Part shown: positions 1 through 6,857 of the stretch, in pieces
Layout of the letters: each line of letters opens with the position of its first letter
Numbering within the stretch: position 1 is the first letter of the stretch
NCBI GenBank assembly: GCA_030622125.1
Contig: JAUXGM010000068.1
Span: 1-11,679 of the forward strand
Origin: a bacterium
Lineage (GTDB): Bacteria; AUK180
DNA: 11,679 nt
Direction: 5' to 3'
Position numbers and translations under genes: made by a program
The notes under the pieces: model-generated
Told to the model about the DNA's origin: nothing
What the model saw: the letters and a program-made list of their open reading frames with translations, nothing else
Databases searched by the model: none

Positions 1-1
1 A

Positions 2-2713
2 TTTTTTGTATTTCTACTCAGAATATATCTAAAAACAGACGGCTATAAATTTTCATCCCTGGACAAATGTGTTTTAATATACTATATTTGGCTTGTTATA
101 AATGGAATATTTATCTCCAATTTTAGAGGTGAAAGTTTTCACCAGCTTTTCAAATTGACCTCCTATATACTTATCTTTCTCGCTGTTTCCGAAGTTGCAC
201 AAAAACTAATGTTCAGAAGATTATTCAATTACTTTATGATAACGCTTGCCGGAGCACTTATCTCTTATGGTATAATGCAAAAATTGGGTTATGATGTATT
301 TCAATGGGAAAATGCTTCTTCTTCAAGACGAATTCTTTCTACATTCGGAAATTCAATATTCTACGCAAATTTTCTTCTTTTTCTGCTTCCAATTGTTCTA
401 ACCAATTTCATCAAACAATTGATAAAAACGATCAAAAGCGATAAAGATGAGATAATATCATATTTTGTTTCATTTATCATTATCATTGCTGTTTTCAGCT
501 TCCTGGCATTTATTGCTTATCGTATCTCGCGATTACCACGGGCTTTTTCAGTTGAATGGCATAGGCATGCAATACTAATACTCATCGGTATATATTTTGT
601 AATAAACTATCTTTTTATTGTTTTTTTAAAAAGGTCTTACCTTGTTGTTTACCTACTTACAATGACAATTTTCGGACTTTTTTCTATTGTCTTTACACTA
701 TCTCGTGGTGCTTGGCTTGGATTGATCCCAATGCTGATATATATTTTATACTGGGTTATTTTCTACCTTACAAAAAACAACTTCATAAAAATAAATTTTA
801 AAAAAGCCGTTACAATTGGAATGCTTGCACTTATTGTATTGGGAATTCTACTTTTACTAATACTTCCGGAAGATGTCAAAAGAAGGGTTAGAAATATTAA
901 ATTTTCATCAACAACCGTTCAGGTGAGATTCACTATCTGGAAAGGTGCACTGAATATGATCAAAAAAAGACCTGTTACGGGTTATGGAACCGGAACATTT
1001 CAACTTAACTTTCCCAAAAATAGACCTGACTATTATTCTACAAAAACCGTTTCAAATAATACGATAAATACTCATAGTGAGTATCTGCAAACAGCAGCCA
1101 ATACCGGCATAATAGGTCTTTTCTTATTTTTGGCAATAGGGGTCTATTTTGTCATTGCCAATATCAAATACCTGAAAAATGTGCAAAATTTTAAAAATTT
1201 CTTCTTCGCTTTGGCACTTGGTAGTGCAATTATAGCAGTTCTAATCCATAGCCTTTGGTCTGTTTCTATGCGTTTTACATCAACCGTTATCTATTTTTAC
1301 ATATTCCTCGGTCTTTTCAATGGCATGATCAAAGAGAATTCAAAAGAAAATGAAAAATTTCGGAATAAAATAAATTTCCCGATTTACATTATTATTATTT
1401 TAGGAATCATTGTAAGCATCTACTGGATCAACACATCCGATAAATTTTATAAAAGGGACTACTTTATTAGGCAAGGAATGATCAGCGATGAGTTAAAAAC
1501 CCGTGTAATGAGCGATAATTCGAAATTAATGAAGGATATTAGAAATGCTAAGATGAACCGTCAGAACGATAAGAATATCTTGACGCTTTATTTGAAAATG
1601 TATAAATTTTGGTTTAAAGGGAAAGGTTTGGGGCTCCGAGAAAGGGAATTGAATGTCATCAAGGAATTTTTTAAAAAATTAGGAAGATGTGATCCGGCAA
1701 AAAAATATGATTATCTTATTTTATATCGCGATCTTGAGAAATTTTCAATGGGGAAAATTAAGGATCCCGACAAACAACATAAATTTTTGAATGATTTGAA
1801 TTTAATCTTTAACACAACTTTTAAGGATAAAAAAATTGAAAAAGAAAAGGAATACTTTTCCGTTTTAGTGGATTGGTGTTTCTATGCAATTGAAGCTGAA
1901 GCCAGCGGTTTTAATGCTAATGTAGATAAATTGTTGGCACTTTATAGACAACAAAAAATATCTTATAGTGATATAAAAAATACGAATTTATACTATAGAA
2001 AATTTTTCCAAAATCTCCAAAAGTTATACAGTGCCAAAACCGTTATTCTTTACAATTTGGGAATCTTTGTTGACCCCTATACTTATGATTGTCATTATAA
2101 AAGAGCAAGTGCATTTTTTGATCTGGAAAAATATAATGAAGCATTAAGTTCTTATAAAGAACTTTCACAAATTGCTCCGAACTATACACAGATACATTAT
2201 AATATGGGTGTTGTTTATCGGAAATTATATAAAAGCGAAAAAGATGAGATCAAGAAGAGAACTCTTTTGACAAAGTCTATCAATGAGTTGGAAAAAAGTA
2301 AAAAACTTAATCCCTATTTTATAAATACGCGTTTAATTCTTGGTAATGACTATCAAGATGCTGAAAGATTAAAGGAATATCATGCGGAAAATGAATTCGT
2401 ATATGGTAGGGTTCTTGAAACACTTTTGAAAAAAACTATCTACAATCCCAAAGCAATAGTACTGAATAAAAATGATATTATAAGAGATTTTAGAATATTT
2501 GTCACTGCTGCAAGAGGGGGAAAAATCGATAATGGAAAATATAGAAGTGATATAACAACCTTGTTGAACGCCATCGAACAAAATATTAAAAATATAAGTG
2601 AAACCGATTATGAAGGAAAAATTAAACAATCGACAATAAAAAACGGGATCTTGATCTTAAAGCAACTTCAAGCGACACTTAAACAATTGAAAGACAAAAT
2701 CCCTAACGAGTGA
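2..2713 (+). CDS. O-antigen ligase/polymerase (Wzy/WaaL) family membrane protein with C-terminal TPR region, 5'-truncated by window edge
   Basis: The frame is open from base 2 with no stop, and the codons before the first possible start (a TTG at 155) still encode hydrophobic, membrane-like sequence, so the real start lies left of the window. The visible part is 903 residues. The first half has many membrane helices and the hallmarks of the Wzy_C/O-antigen ligase family: a FGNSIFYANF-type stretch near 345-375, SRGAWLG near 700-720, and RFTIWKGALNMI, RPVTGYGTGTF and HSEYLQTAANTGIIGL between about 925 and 1120. The HSEY histidine matches the conserved periplasmic-loop histidine of WaaL-like ligases. 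After the last helix (about 1370-1430) comes a long soluble tail of some 420 residues. Bases about 2080-2390 encode at least one good TPR (YKRASAFFDLEKYNEAL) and degenerate neighbours. The family transfers or polymerises lipid-linked glycans on the outer face of the inner membrane. Ligase, polymerase and protein glycosyltransferase cannot be separated from sequence alone. Confidence 0.85.
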   Translation, partial: FFVFLLRIYLKTDGYKFSSLDKCVLIYYIWLVINGIFISNFRGESFHQLFKLTSYILIFLAVSEVAQKLMFRRLFNYFMITLAGALISYGIMQKLGYDVFQWENASSSRRILSTFGNSIFYANFLLFLLPIVLTNFIKQLIKTIKSDKDEIISYFVSFIIIIAVFSFLAFIAYRISRLPRAFSVEWHRHAILILIGIYFVINYLFIVFLKRSYLVVYLLTMTIFGLFSIVFTLSRGAWLGLIPMLIYILYWVIFYLTKNNFIKINFKKAVTIGMLALIVLGILLLLILPEDVKRRVRNIKFSSTTVQVRFTIWKGALNMIKKRPVTGYGTGTFQLNFPKNRPDYYSTKTVSNNTINTHSEYLQTAANTGIIGLFLFLAIGVYFVIANIKYLKNVQNFKNFFFALALGSAIIAVLIHSLWSVSMRFTSTVIYFYIFLGLFNGMIKENSKENEKFRNKINFPIYIIIILGIIVSIYWINTSDKFYKRDYFIRQGMISDELKTRVMSDNSKLMKDIRNAKMNRQNDKNILTLYLKMYKFWFKGKGLGLRERELNVIKEFFKKLGRCDPAKKYDYLILYRDLEKFSMGKIKDPDKQHKFLNDLNLIFNTTFKDKKIEKEKEYFSVLVDWCFYAIEAEASGFNANVDKLLALYRQQKISYSDIKNTNLYYRKFFQNLQKLYSAKTVILYNLGIFVDPYTYDCHYKRASAFFDLEKYNEALSSYKELSQIAPNYTQIHYNMGVVYRKLYKSEKDEIKKRTLLTKSINELEKSKKLNPYFINTRLILGNDYQDAERLKEYHAENEFVYGRVLETLLKKTIYNPKAIVLNKNDIIRDFRIFVTAARGGKIDNGKYRSDITTLLNAIEQNIKNISETDYEGKIKQSTIKNGILILKQLQATLKQLKDKIPNE

Positions 2714-2742
2714 AGAAATAAAAATACAGATGTTGAAGGTTG

Positions 2743-2770
2743 CCTGCCTGTGCGTTGCACGTAGACAAGG
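2743..2770. repeat. GC-rich imperfect inverted repeat, possible dispersed intergenic element
   Basis: This 28-nt block is much more GC-rich than its surroundings. It begins CCTG and ends AAGG, and contains a small stem, TGCGT-TGC-ACGTA with one G:T pair, with weaker outer pairing CCT/AGG. From memory, near-identical sequences recur between genes in several candidate-phylum genomes, but only one copy is in this window, so its repeat status is inferred. It has no T-run and is not a convincing terminator. Confidence 0.35.
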
Positions 2771-2827
2771 AGAATAGAGGTTAGTGAAAAACAATATCGC
2801 CAAGAGGAAATAAAGTATGTAGTAAAT

Positions 2828-3466
2828 ATGAAAGATATAAAAAAGAATAAAAAATTTTTATGGTATTATATTATTATTTTTTTACCATTACTTTTTTTAT
2901 GTATTATTTTCTTTACTATAAATATTGATTTTGATATACCAGATATTTTCATTTATATTTTGGTATGGACATTGCTTTTCAATTTAATTCTTGGTATAAT
3001 TATTTCTATATATCTATTTTTTCATTTTAAAAACCAAAATCAAAAACCAAAGCTACTTGTTTTAATTTTAGGATTTGTATCAAATTTAATAATTATGTTA
3101 GTAATTATTTTGCCAAATCTTTTTTATAATCCAAGCCCAAGAAGAGCGCCTTTATCGGCTTGTAAATCAAATATGAAAAGTATTGCAATAACACTGGATA
3201 TGTACCAAAATGATTATCAATATTTACCAACTGAAAAAAAACCCGCTGCCGATAATGGAATTTTAATAAAAGAAGAATATTTACGAATGTCAATAAAAGA
3301 TCCAAAGACAAAGAGGGATTATATAGTTATTTATGATCATGAAAAAGGGACTTATAAAGTATTTTGTCCAAATCCAGAAAAGTATGAATATATGCCTAAA
3401 AAATATTTAAAAAATCTTTATTATGATTCAGAAAAGGGTATAATAACTGATCCACCGGATAAGTAA
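2828..3466 (+). CDS. Membrane protein with three helices and a pseudopilin-like external C-terminal domain
   Basis: I recognise no named family for the whole 212-residue protein. Three hydrophobic helices lie at about residues 11-32, 41-65 and 75-99, which with a positive N-terminus (KDIKKNKK) would put the C-terminus outside. Residues 111-185 resemble the region after the helix in GspG-type pseudopilins: ACKSNMKSIAITLDMYQ, then a YLP step, an EEYLRMSIKDPKTKRDY stretch, and KVFCPNP. C112 and C180 could form a disulfide. True pseudopilins have one N-terminal helix with a prepilin cleavage site, which is absent here, so this looks like the pilin globular fold placed on a multi-helix anchor. The gene is visibly more AT-rich than the rnf genes. 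ATG 2828 has no close Shine-Dalgarno site; the nearest (GAGGAA, 2804-2809) is better placed for an ATG-TAG at 2817-2822. It follows the ligase gene by 114 bases on the same strand. Confidence 0.75.
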   Translation: MKDIKKNKKFLWYYIIIFLPLLFLCIIFFTINIDFDIPDIFIYILVWTLLFNLILGIIISIYLFFHFKNQNQKPKLLVLILGFVSNLIIMLVIILPNLFYNPSPRRAPLSACKSNMKSIAITLDMYQNDYQYLPTEKKPAADNGILIKEEYLRMSIKDPKTKRDYIVIYDHEKGTYKVFCPNPEKYEYMPKKYLKNLYYDSEKGIITDPPDK

Positions 3467-3476
3467 AAGTAAGAAA

Positions 3477-3526
3477 TTACTCTTCCAATTTTTTAAAATG
3501 TCTTTTGCGACTCCACAGACGGGACA
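3477..3526 (-). pseudogene. Possible frameshifted rubredoxin C-terminal remnant
   Basis: Read on the minus strand from 3526, one frame gives CPVCGVAKD, the second metal-binding knuckle typical of rubredoxins and rubrerythrin tails. A different frame continues with FKKLEE and a TAA stop at 3477-3479, which is also a typical rubredoxin ending. One missing base between the two would join them as CPVCGVAKD-x-FKKLEE-stop. An in-frame TAG lies two codons before the CPVCG stretch, and I see no first CxxCG knuckle upstream, so at most a decayed tail remains. The match is short (about 16 residues) and could be chance. Confidence 0.25.
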
Positions 3527-3592
3527 TGACTATATTTCTTTATTCCAGTATTTCCTTATTTTCTGATGCTCATGTGCTCTGGTGCACTAAAT

Positions 3593-3613
3593 GGGCACGG
3601 CATGCCGTGTCCC
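3593..3613. repeat. GC-rich palindrome between convergent genes, possible repeat element or bidirectional terminator
   Basis: The core CACGGCATGCCGTG is a perfect 14-nt palindrome, flanked by GGG on the left and TCCC on the right. RNA from either strand could fold an 8-bp stem with a CATG loop and one bulged base. A second small hairpin, GTGC-TCTGGT-GCAC, lies just to the left at about 3574-3587. The site sits between two convergent genes, where a bidirectional terminator would be expected, but no U-run follows on either strand. GGCACGGCATGCCGTGCC-type palindromes are, from memory, common dispersed intergenic repeats in many bacteria. Confidence 0.55.
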
Positions 3614-3643
3614 TACGGCTTTAGATTACATTTTCTTGCTTTT

Positions 3644-3662
3644 CAACTCTCAACTCTCAACT
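3644..3662. repeat. Short tandem repeat, unit CAACTCT, about 2.7 copies
   Basis: The 7-nt unit CAACTCT occurs twice in full, followed by a partial third copy, CAACT. It lies about ten bases beyond the stop codon of the pyrK-like gene. No function can be assigned; it may be a simple slippage product. Confidence 0.6.
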
Positions 3663-3672
3663 GGCTGTTGTT

Positions 3673-4419
3673 CTAAAGATCATCCATCCTAAAAACAGGA
3701 CCATCGGAGCAGACATATTTATAGCCATTTTTCGTTTTGATTTGACAGCCCTTACAACTCCCTACTCCGCATGCCATTTTTCTTTCAAGGGATATATATG
3801 TTATATCTGATAATTCAGAATATCTCTTTTTAAATGCTTTATACATACCCTCAGGACCACAGGCGTATATTAGATCATATTTTTTTTCGTTACAATCAAA
3901 ATAAGATAGAATATTTCCTTTTCTCCCTTCACTACCGTCTTCGGTTGTTATAAATGAATTTATCCCGGTTATTCTCCAATATTCCACAAGATCCTTCCTT
4001 GATGCCTCACCATAATAAAGATCAACGGAACAGTTGTATTTCCTTAATCGTTTGATCAAAAAAGGAAAGGGTGCAATTCCTATACCGCCGGCAATAACTG
4101 CAATTTTTTTGTTTCTTTCCATTGGAAAACCATTTCCGAGAGGACCTATAAATTGAAGTTCATCATGAAATTTTATTGATGTTATTTCCTTAGTGCCATC
4201 ACCTTTGATCCGTATCAATAATTTAAAATATCCCGTTTCATCATAAAAATAGTGAATTGAGATCGGTCTTTTGAGGAAATGCCGACTTTCTTTTACCGAT
4301 AATAAAAAAAACTGCCCCGGTTTCGGAAATATAGGTATTGACGGCACAAATTTCATTAAGATGGTATTTGCCGCAACGATCTTTTTTTCTACAAGTATTC
4401 CGAAAAAGATACCTGCCAT
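3673..4419 (-). CDS. pyrK: PyrK-type electron transfer subunit (FAD, NAD and [2Fe-2S] domains)
   Basis: The 248-residue protein has the ferredoxin-NADP reductase fold order of PyrK: an N-terminal flavin-binding barrel with RPISIH at 51-56, a nucleotide-binding domain with GGIGIAP at 111-117 and YACGPEGM at 185-192, and a C-terminal [2Fe-2S] site. The four cluster cysteines are C217, C222, C225 and C237 (spacing x4, x2, x11) in the context LERKMACGVGSCKGC ... DGPVF, which is diagnostic of PyrK rather than NfnA. Known PyrK passes electrons between NAD(H) and the PyrD dihydroorotate dehydrogenase in pyrimidine synthesis. No pyrD is next to it in this window, so the partner is either encoded elsewhere or is a different oxidoreductase. 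Its ATG overlaps the preceding gene's stop by one base (TAATG), which implies translational coupling. It is the last gene of the rnf-led operon. Confidence 0.85.
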   Translation of the reverse strand: MAGIFFGILVEKKIVAANTILMKFVPSIPIFPKPGQFFLLSVKESRHFLKRPISIHYFYDETGYFKLLIRIKGDGTKEITSIKFHDELQFIGPLGNGFPMERNKKIAVIAGGIGIAPFPFLIKRLRKYNCSVDLYYGEASRKDLVEYWRITGINSFITTEDGSEGRKGNILSYFDCNEKKYDLIYACGPEGMYKAFKKRYSELSDITYISLERKMACGVGSCKGCQIKTKNGYKYVCSDGPVFRMDDL

Positions 4420-5213
4420 TATTTTCCGATTCCAAAAAATCCAAGTATCTTTTTTAATCTTGATCTTGTTAAATTTTTGTATGGAAACGGATAGAATACA
4501 TCCCCGTTGATTGCTTTTTGAGGGTTTTCATTTAATATTATATCCTTATACTCGGGATTTACAATATGCTCAAAGGCATTAAGTCCTTCTGGTACTTTGG
4601 ATTTTCTTTCACTACGGCAATGGCAATCAGAACCGATAAAATGGACCATATCGGATGCCAATAAATATTTTGCAGCATGTTCGGCAGCCCCTCCGAATTC
4701 TCCTACCAAACTTCCAATATTGATCTGTATGAATACATCATCATCTATGTATCTTTTTAACAAATTCGGATTTTCCGAAACTTTTGCATTTCTTTCGGGA
4801 TGTGCCCAGATAAGTGTATACCCTTTTTCTTGTAATTGCTTGATATGCTCATCAAAATTTGGAGAAATAAAGGAAAAATCAAGCTCAAAAAGCAAAAACC
4901 TTTTGTTGTCATTTATTGTTAATAGTTTTCCCTTAATTAAATCATCTATTGTTTCATCGTTAAGATAAACCTCGGATCCGGTGTAAAATTCCATCTTATC
5001 TTTAAAATAACTTATTAGATCTTTTTTGTAGCTGTCGAATTTCTTTAGTATTCCATCACGCGTATTGTTATAATACCCGGGGTAGATATGTGGGGTCATA
5101 ACAATTGCCGTAAATCCTAATTGTAACATTATCTTCAAATATTCAAAACTTTCTTCCCTGTTTTTCGCTCCATCATCAATATTCGGTAAGAAGTGGGAAT
5201 GGATATCTATCAT
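4419..5213 (-). CDS. CpsB/CapC (YwqE) family PHP-domain protein-tyrosine phosphatase
   Basis: The 264-residue protein has the metal-site motifs of the PHP-type tyrosine phosphatases: DIHSHFLPNIDDGA at 3-16 (H5, H7), TPH at 40-42, GSE at 79-81, FELDF at 109-113, AHPER at 137-141 and GSDCH at 194-198. These ligands build a trinuclear metal centre, and R141 corresponds to the conserved phosphate-binding arginine. Characterised members (CpsB, YwqE) are cytoplasmic and remove phosphate from tyrosine kinases of the Wzc/CpsD type that control capsule or exopolysaccharide assembly. No such kinase is in the window. The start overlaps the rnfB stop by four bases (ATGA), with AAAGGAGT about ten bases upstream inside rnfB, so it is translated from the rnf transcript. 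The C-terminal tail (about 240-264) is basic and slightly longer than I expect for the family. Family assignment is strong; the link to polysaccharide control is inferred. Confidence 0.88.
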   Translation of the reverse strand: MIDIHSHFLPNIDDGAKNREESFEYLKIMLQLGFTAIVMTPHIYPGYYNNTRDGILKKFDSYKKDLISYFKDKMEFYTGSEVYLNDETIDDLIKGKLLTINDNKRFLLFELDFSFISPNFDEHIKQLQEKGYTLIWAHPERNAKVSENPNLLKRYIDDDVFIQINIGSLVGEFGGAAEHAAKYLLASDMVHFIGSDCHCRSERKSKVPEGLNAFEHIVNPEYKDIILNENPQKAINGDVFYPFPYKNLTRSRLKKILGFFGIGK

Positions 5214-6262
5214 CTGTTAACATACTCCTTTGTAGTTTTATTGTATTTTTTCTCTTTATAAAACGGTATTATTTTCGGACGCGGTTCAATAAGTTCGATA
5301 GCATCAAACCTACACACATCATAACATTTAAGACATCCTATACATTTTTCGGGATCTATTTTATGTTGTTCTTTTACCTTTCCTGATATGGCATCTACCG
5401 GACATACCCTTGCACACATCGTGCATCCCGTGCATTTATCTGTTATTACAGGAATTTTTCTTTCTTCTTTTCTCTTATCCGTTATTGTATGTTTAGGACA
5501 GACAACAGCACATATACCACAGTCCACACATTCCTCATAGTGCATAACGGCAAGATTGTTCTCAATTGTAATGGCACCGGCAATAGGACAGTTTTTTTCA
5601 CACAGACCGCATGAGATACATCCGATCTTACATTCTTTTAAAACATTCCTTGCAACTTCTTGATTCTTACATCTTATCAAAACATCTTTATCAATGGGTT
5701 GAAGCACCAATATATTTTGCGGACATACATTTACACAGATACCACATCCCGTACATCTCTCTTCATCAACAATCGGCAACCCCTTTTCATTGATATGGAT
5801 CGCATCAAAAGGACAGGCAATCTCACAATCACTATATCCAAGACAGCCGAAAGAACAACTCTTATCACCACCGCCGACAAATTTTGCTTCCGCACAGGAC
5901 TTGACACCAATATATTCGGATTTTTTAGGTGCAAGTTCACAATCTCCCTGACATAAAAGATAAGAAATGATCTTTATCTTCTTTTTCCCTGCCTTCAATC
6001 CCATAATTTCCGCAAGTGCTGCTAATGTTTCCGACCCGCCGGGGGTACATTTATCTATTGGCGCTCCTTTGTTAATAATTGCCTCTGCGTAAACAGAACA
6101 CCCCGGATAACCGCATGCTCCACAATTAGCTCCGGCAAGGGCTTCTTCAACCTTGACAATTCTGGGGTCTTCTTTCACCGCAAACTTTTTATTTGCATAA
6201 CCGAGGATCATTCCAAAAACGACACCGAGACCAACAAGTATTATTACTGAACTAACTATCAT
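5210..6262 (-). CDS. rnfB: RnfB, ferredoxin-side iron-sulfur subunit of the Rnf complex, with extended C-terminal ferredoxin domain
   Basis: RnfB accepts or donates electrons on the cytoplasmic ferredoxin side of the Rnf complex. Residues 2-22 form a single membrane anchor. Next comes the RnfB-type [4Fe-4S] domain with C47, C50, C55 and C72 (NCGACGYPGC ... KC). An atypical set, C136, C140, C146 and C150, follows in the SCSFGCLGYSDCEIACP region, as in clostridial RnfB. Five canonical CxxCxxCxxxC motifs begin at C170, C215, C245, C277 and C307, which gives about seven predicted [4Fe-4S] clusters. At 350 residues it is far longer than the roughly 190-residue proteobacterial RsxB and at the long end of the clostridial type. 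The last two motifs (about 275-322, CTGCTMCARVCPVDAISG ... CIGCLKCYDVC) look like the C-terminal ferredoxin domain of HydB/NuoF-type flavoproteins. It starts three bases after the rnfA stop with GGAG upstream, and its TGA overlaps the next gene. Confidence 0.95.
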   Translation of the reverse strand: MIVSSVIILVGLGVVFGMILGYANKKFAVKEDPRIVKVEEALAGANCGACGYPGCSVYAEAIINKGAPIDKCTPGGSETLAALAEIMGLKAGKKKIKIISYLLCQGDCELAPKKSEYIGVKSCAEAKFVGGGDKSCSFGCLGYSDCEIACPFDAIHINEKGLPIVDEERCTGCGICVNVCPQNILVLQPIDKDVLIRCKNQEVARNVLKECKIGCISCGLCEKNCPIAGAITIENNLAVMHYEECVDCGICAVVCPKHTITDKRKEERKIPVITDKCTGCTMCARVCPVDAISGKVKEQHKIDPEKCIGCLKCYDVCRFDAIELIEPRPKIIPFYKEKKYNKTTKEYVNR

Positions 6263-6265
6263 CTT

Positions 6266-6856
6266 CTACTCCGCAATAAGTCCGGAAAATCCGGTAAATG
6301 CCAACGCCATAAGTGAGGCGACAATGAGAGCAATAGCAAAACCCTGAAATGGTTTCGGTATATTTGCACCTTCAAGTCGTTCCCTTATGCTTGCCATCAT
6401 AAGCAATGCGAGTGTAAAACCAATGCCGGCTGAAAATCCGAAGACAATGGATTCAAGCAGATTATAATTGTTGTTTATATTTAAAAGCGTTACACCAAGT
6501 ATTGCACAGTTCGTTGTAATAAGCGGCAGATAAATACCGAGTGATCTATAAAGATCGGGAGCTGTCTTTTTTAAGACCATTTCAACGAATTGAACAAGTG
6601 TAGCAATGGTCAGAATAAAAACGATCGTCTGCAAGATCATTGTAAGGTTGTAAGGTTCAAGTAAGTATTTCTGTATGATCCAGGTTATAAAAGAAGCAAG
6701 TGTCATTACGAATGTAACGGCAATCCCCATTCCCATTGCGGAATCCCATTTGTTTGAAACACCAAGATATGGACATATACCTAAAAATCTTGAAAGCACA
6801 AAGTTATTTACAAATATAGCCGAAATAACGATCATTAAAAGTTTACTTATTTCCAT
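6266..6856 (-). CDS. rnfA: RnfA, integral membrane subunit of the Rnf complex
   Basis: The 196-residue, almost wholly hydrophobic protein matches the RnfA/RnfE/NqrD/NqrE family in length and motif order: VNNFVLSRFLGICPYLGVS at 16-34, TTNCAILGV at 114-122 and SAGIGFTLAL at 142-151. About six membrane helices are expected. C28 and C117 are the conserved cysteines that, with the matching pair in RnfE, hold an iron-sulfur centre in the membrane core of this family. NCAILGVTLL and the FLGICPYLG form distinguish RnfA from RnfE. The ATG lies one base after the rnfE stop, with a strong GGAGG site inside the end of rnfE. Confidence 0.95.
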   Translation of the reverse strand: MEISKLLMIVISAIFVNNFVLSRFLGICPYLGVSNKWDSAMGMGIAVTFVMTLASFITWIIQKYLLEPYNLTMILQTIVFILTIATLVQFVEMVLKKTAPDLYRSLGIYLPLITTNCAILGVTLLNINNNYNLLESIVFGFSAGIGFTLALLMMASIRERLEGANIPKPFQGFAIALIVASLMALAFTGFSGLIAE

Positions 6857-6857
6857 C

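Noticed and set aside
155-157. TTG at 155 as the start of the ligase-like gene.
   Set aside because: The same frame is open back to base 2 and encodes matching hydrophobic sequence. There is no ribosome site before the TTG.
3468-3481. Terminator hairpin AGTAA-GAAA-TTACT just after the stop at 3466.
   Set aside because: The stem is only five AT-rich pairs and the following T-run begins several bases later, so it is too weak to call.
3479-3526. Small minus-strand ORF beginning MSRLWSRKR and ending in the TAA at 3477-3479.
   Set aside because: It has no ribosome site and only about 16 codons. The rubredoxin-like reading explains the same bases better, though weakly.
4597-4968. 123-residue plus-strand open frame opposite the PHP phosphatase.
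   Set aside because: It mirrors conserved phosphatase codons and its Ser/Leu/Ile-rich product resembles no family.
5660-5956. Open frames on both strands overlapping rnfB.
   Set aside because: The rnfB frame contains all the iron-sulfur motifs. The others are shadows.
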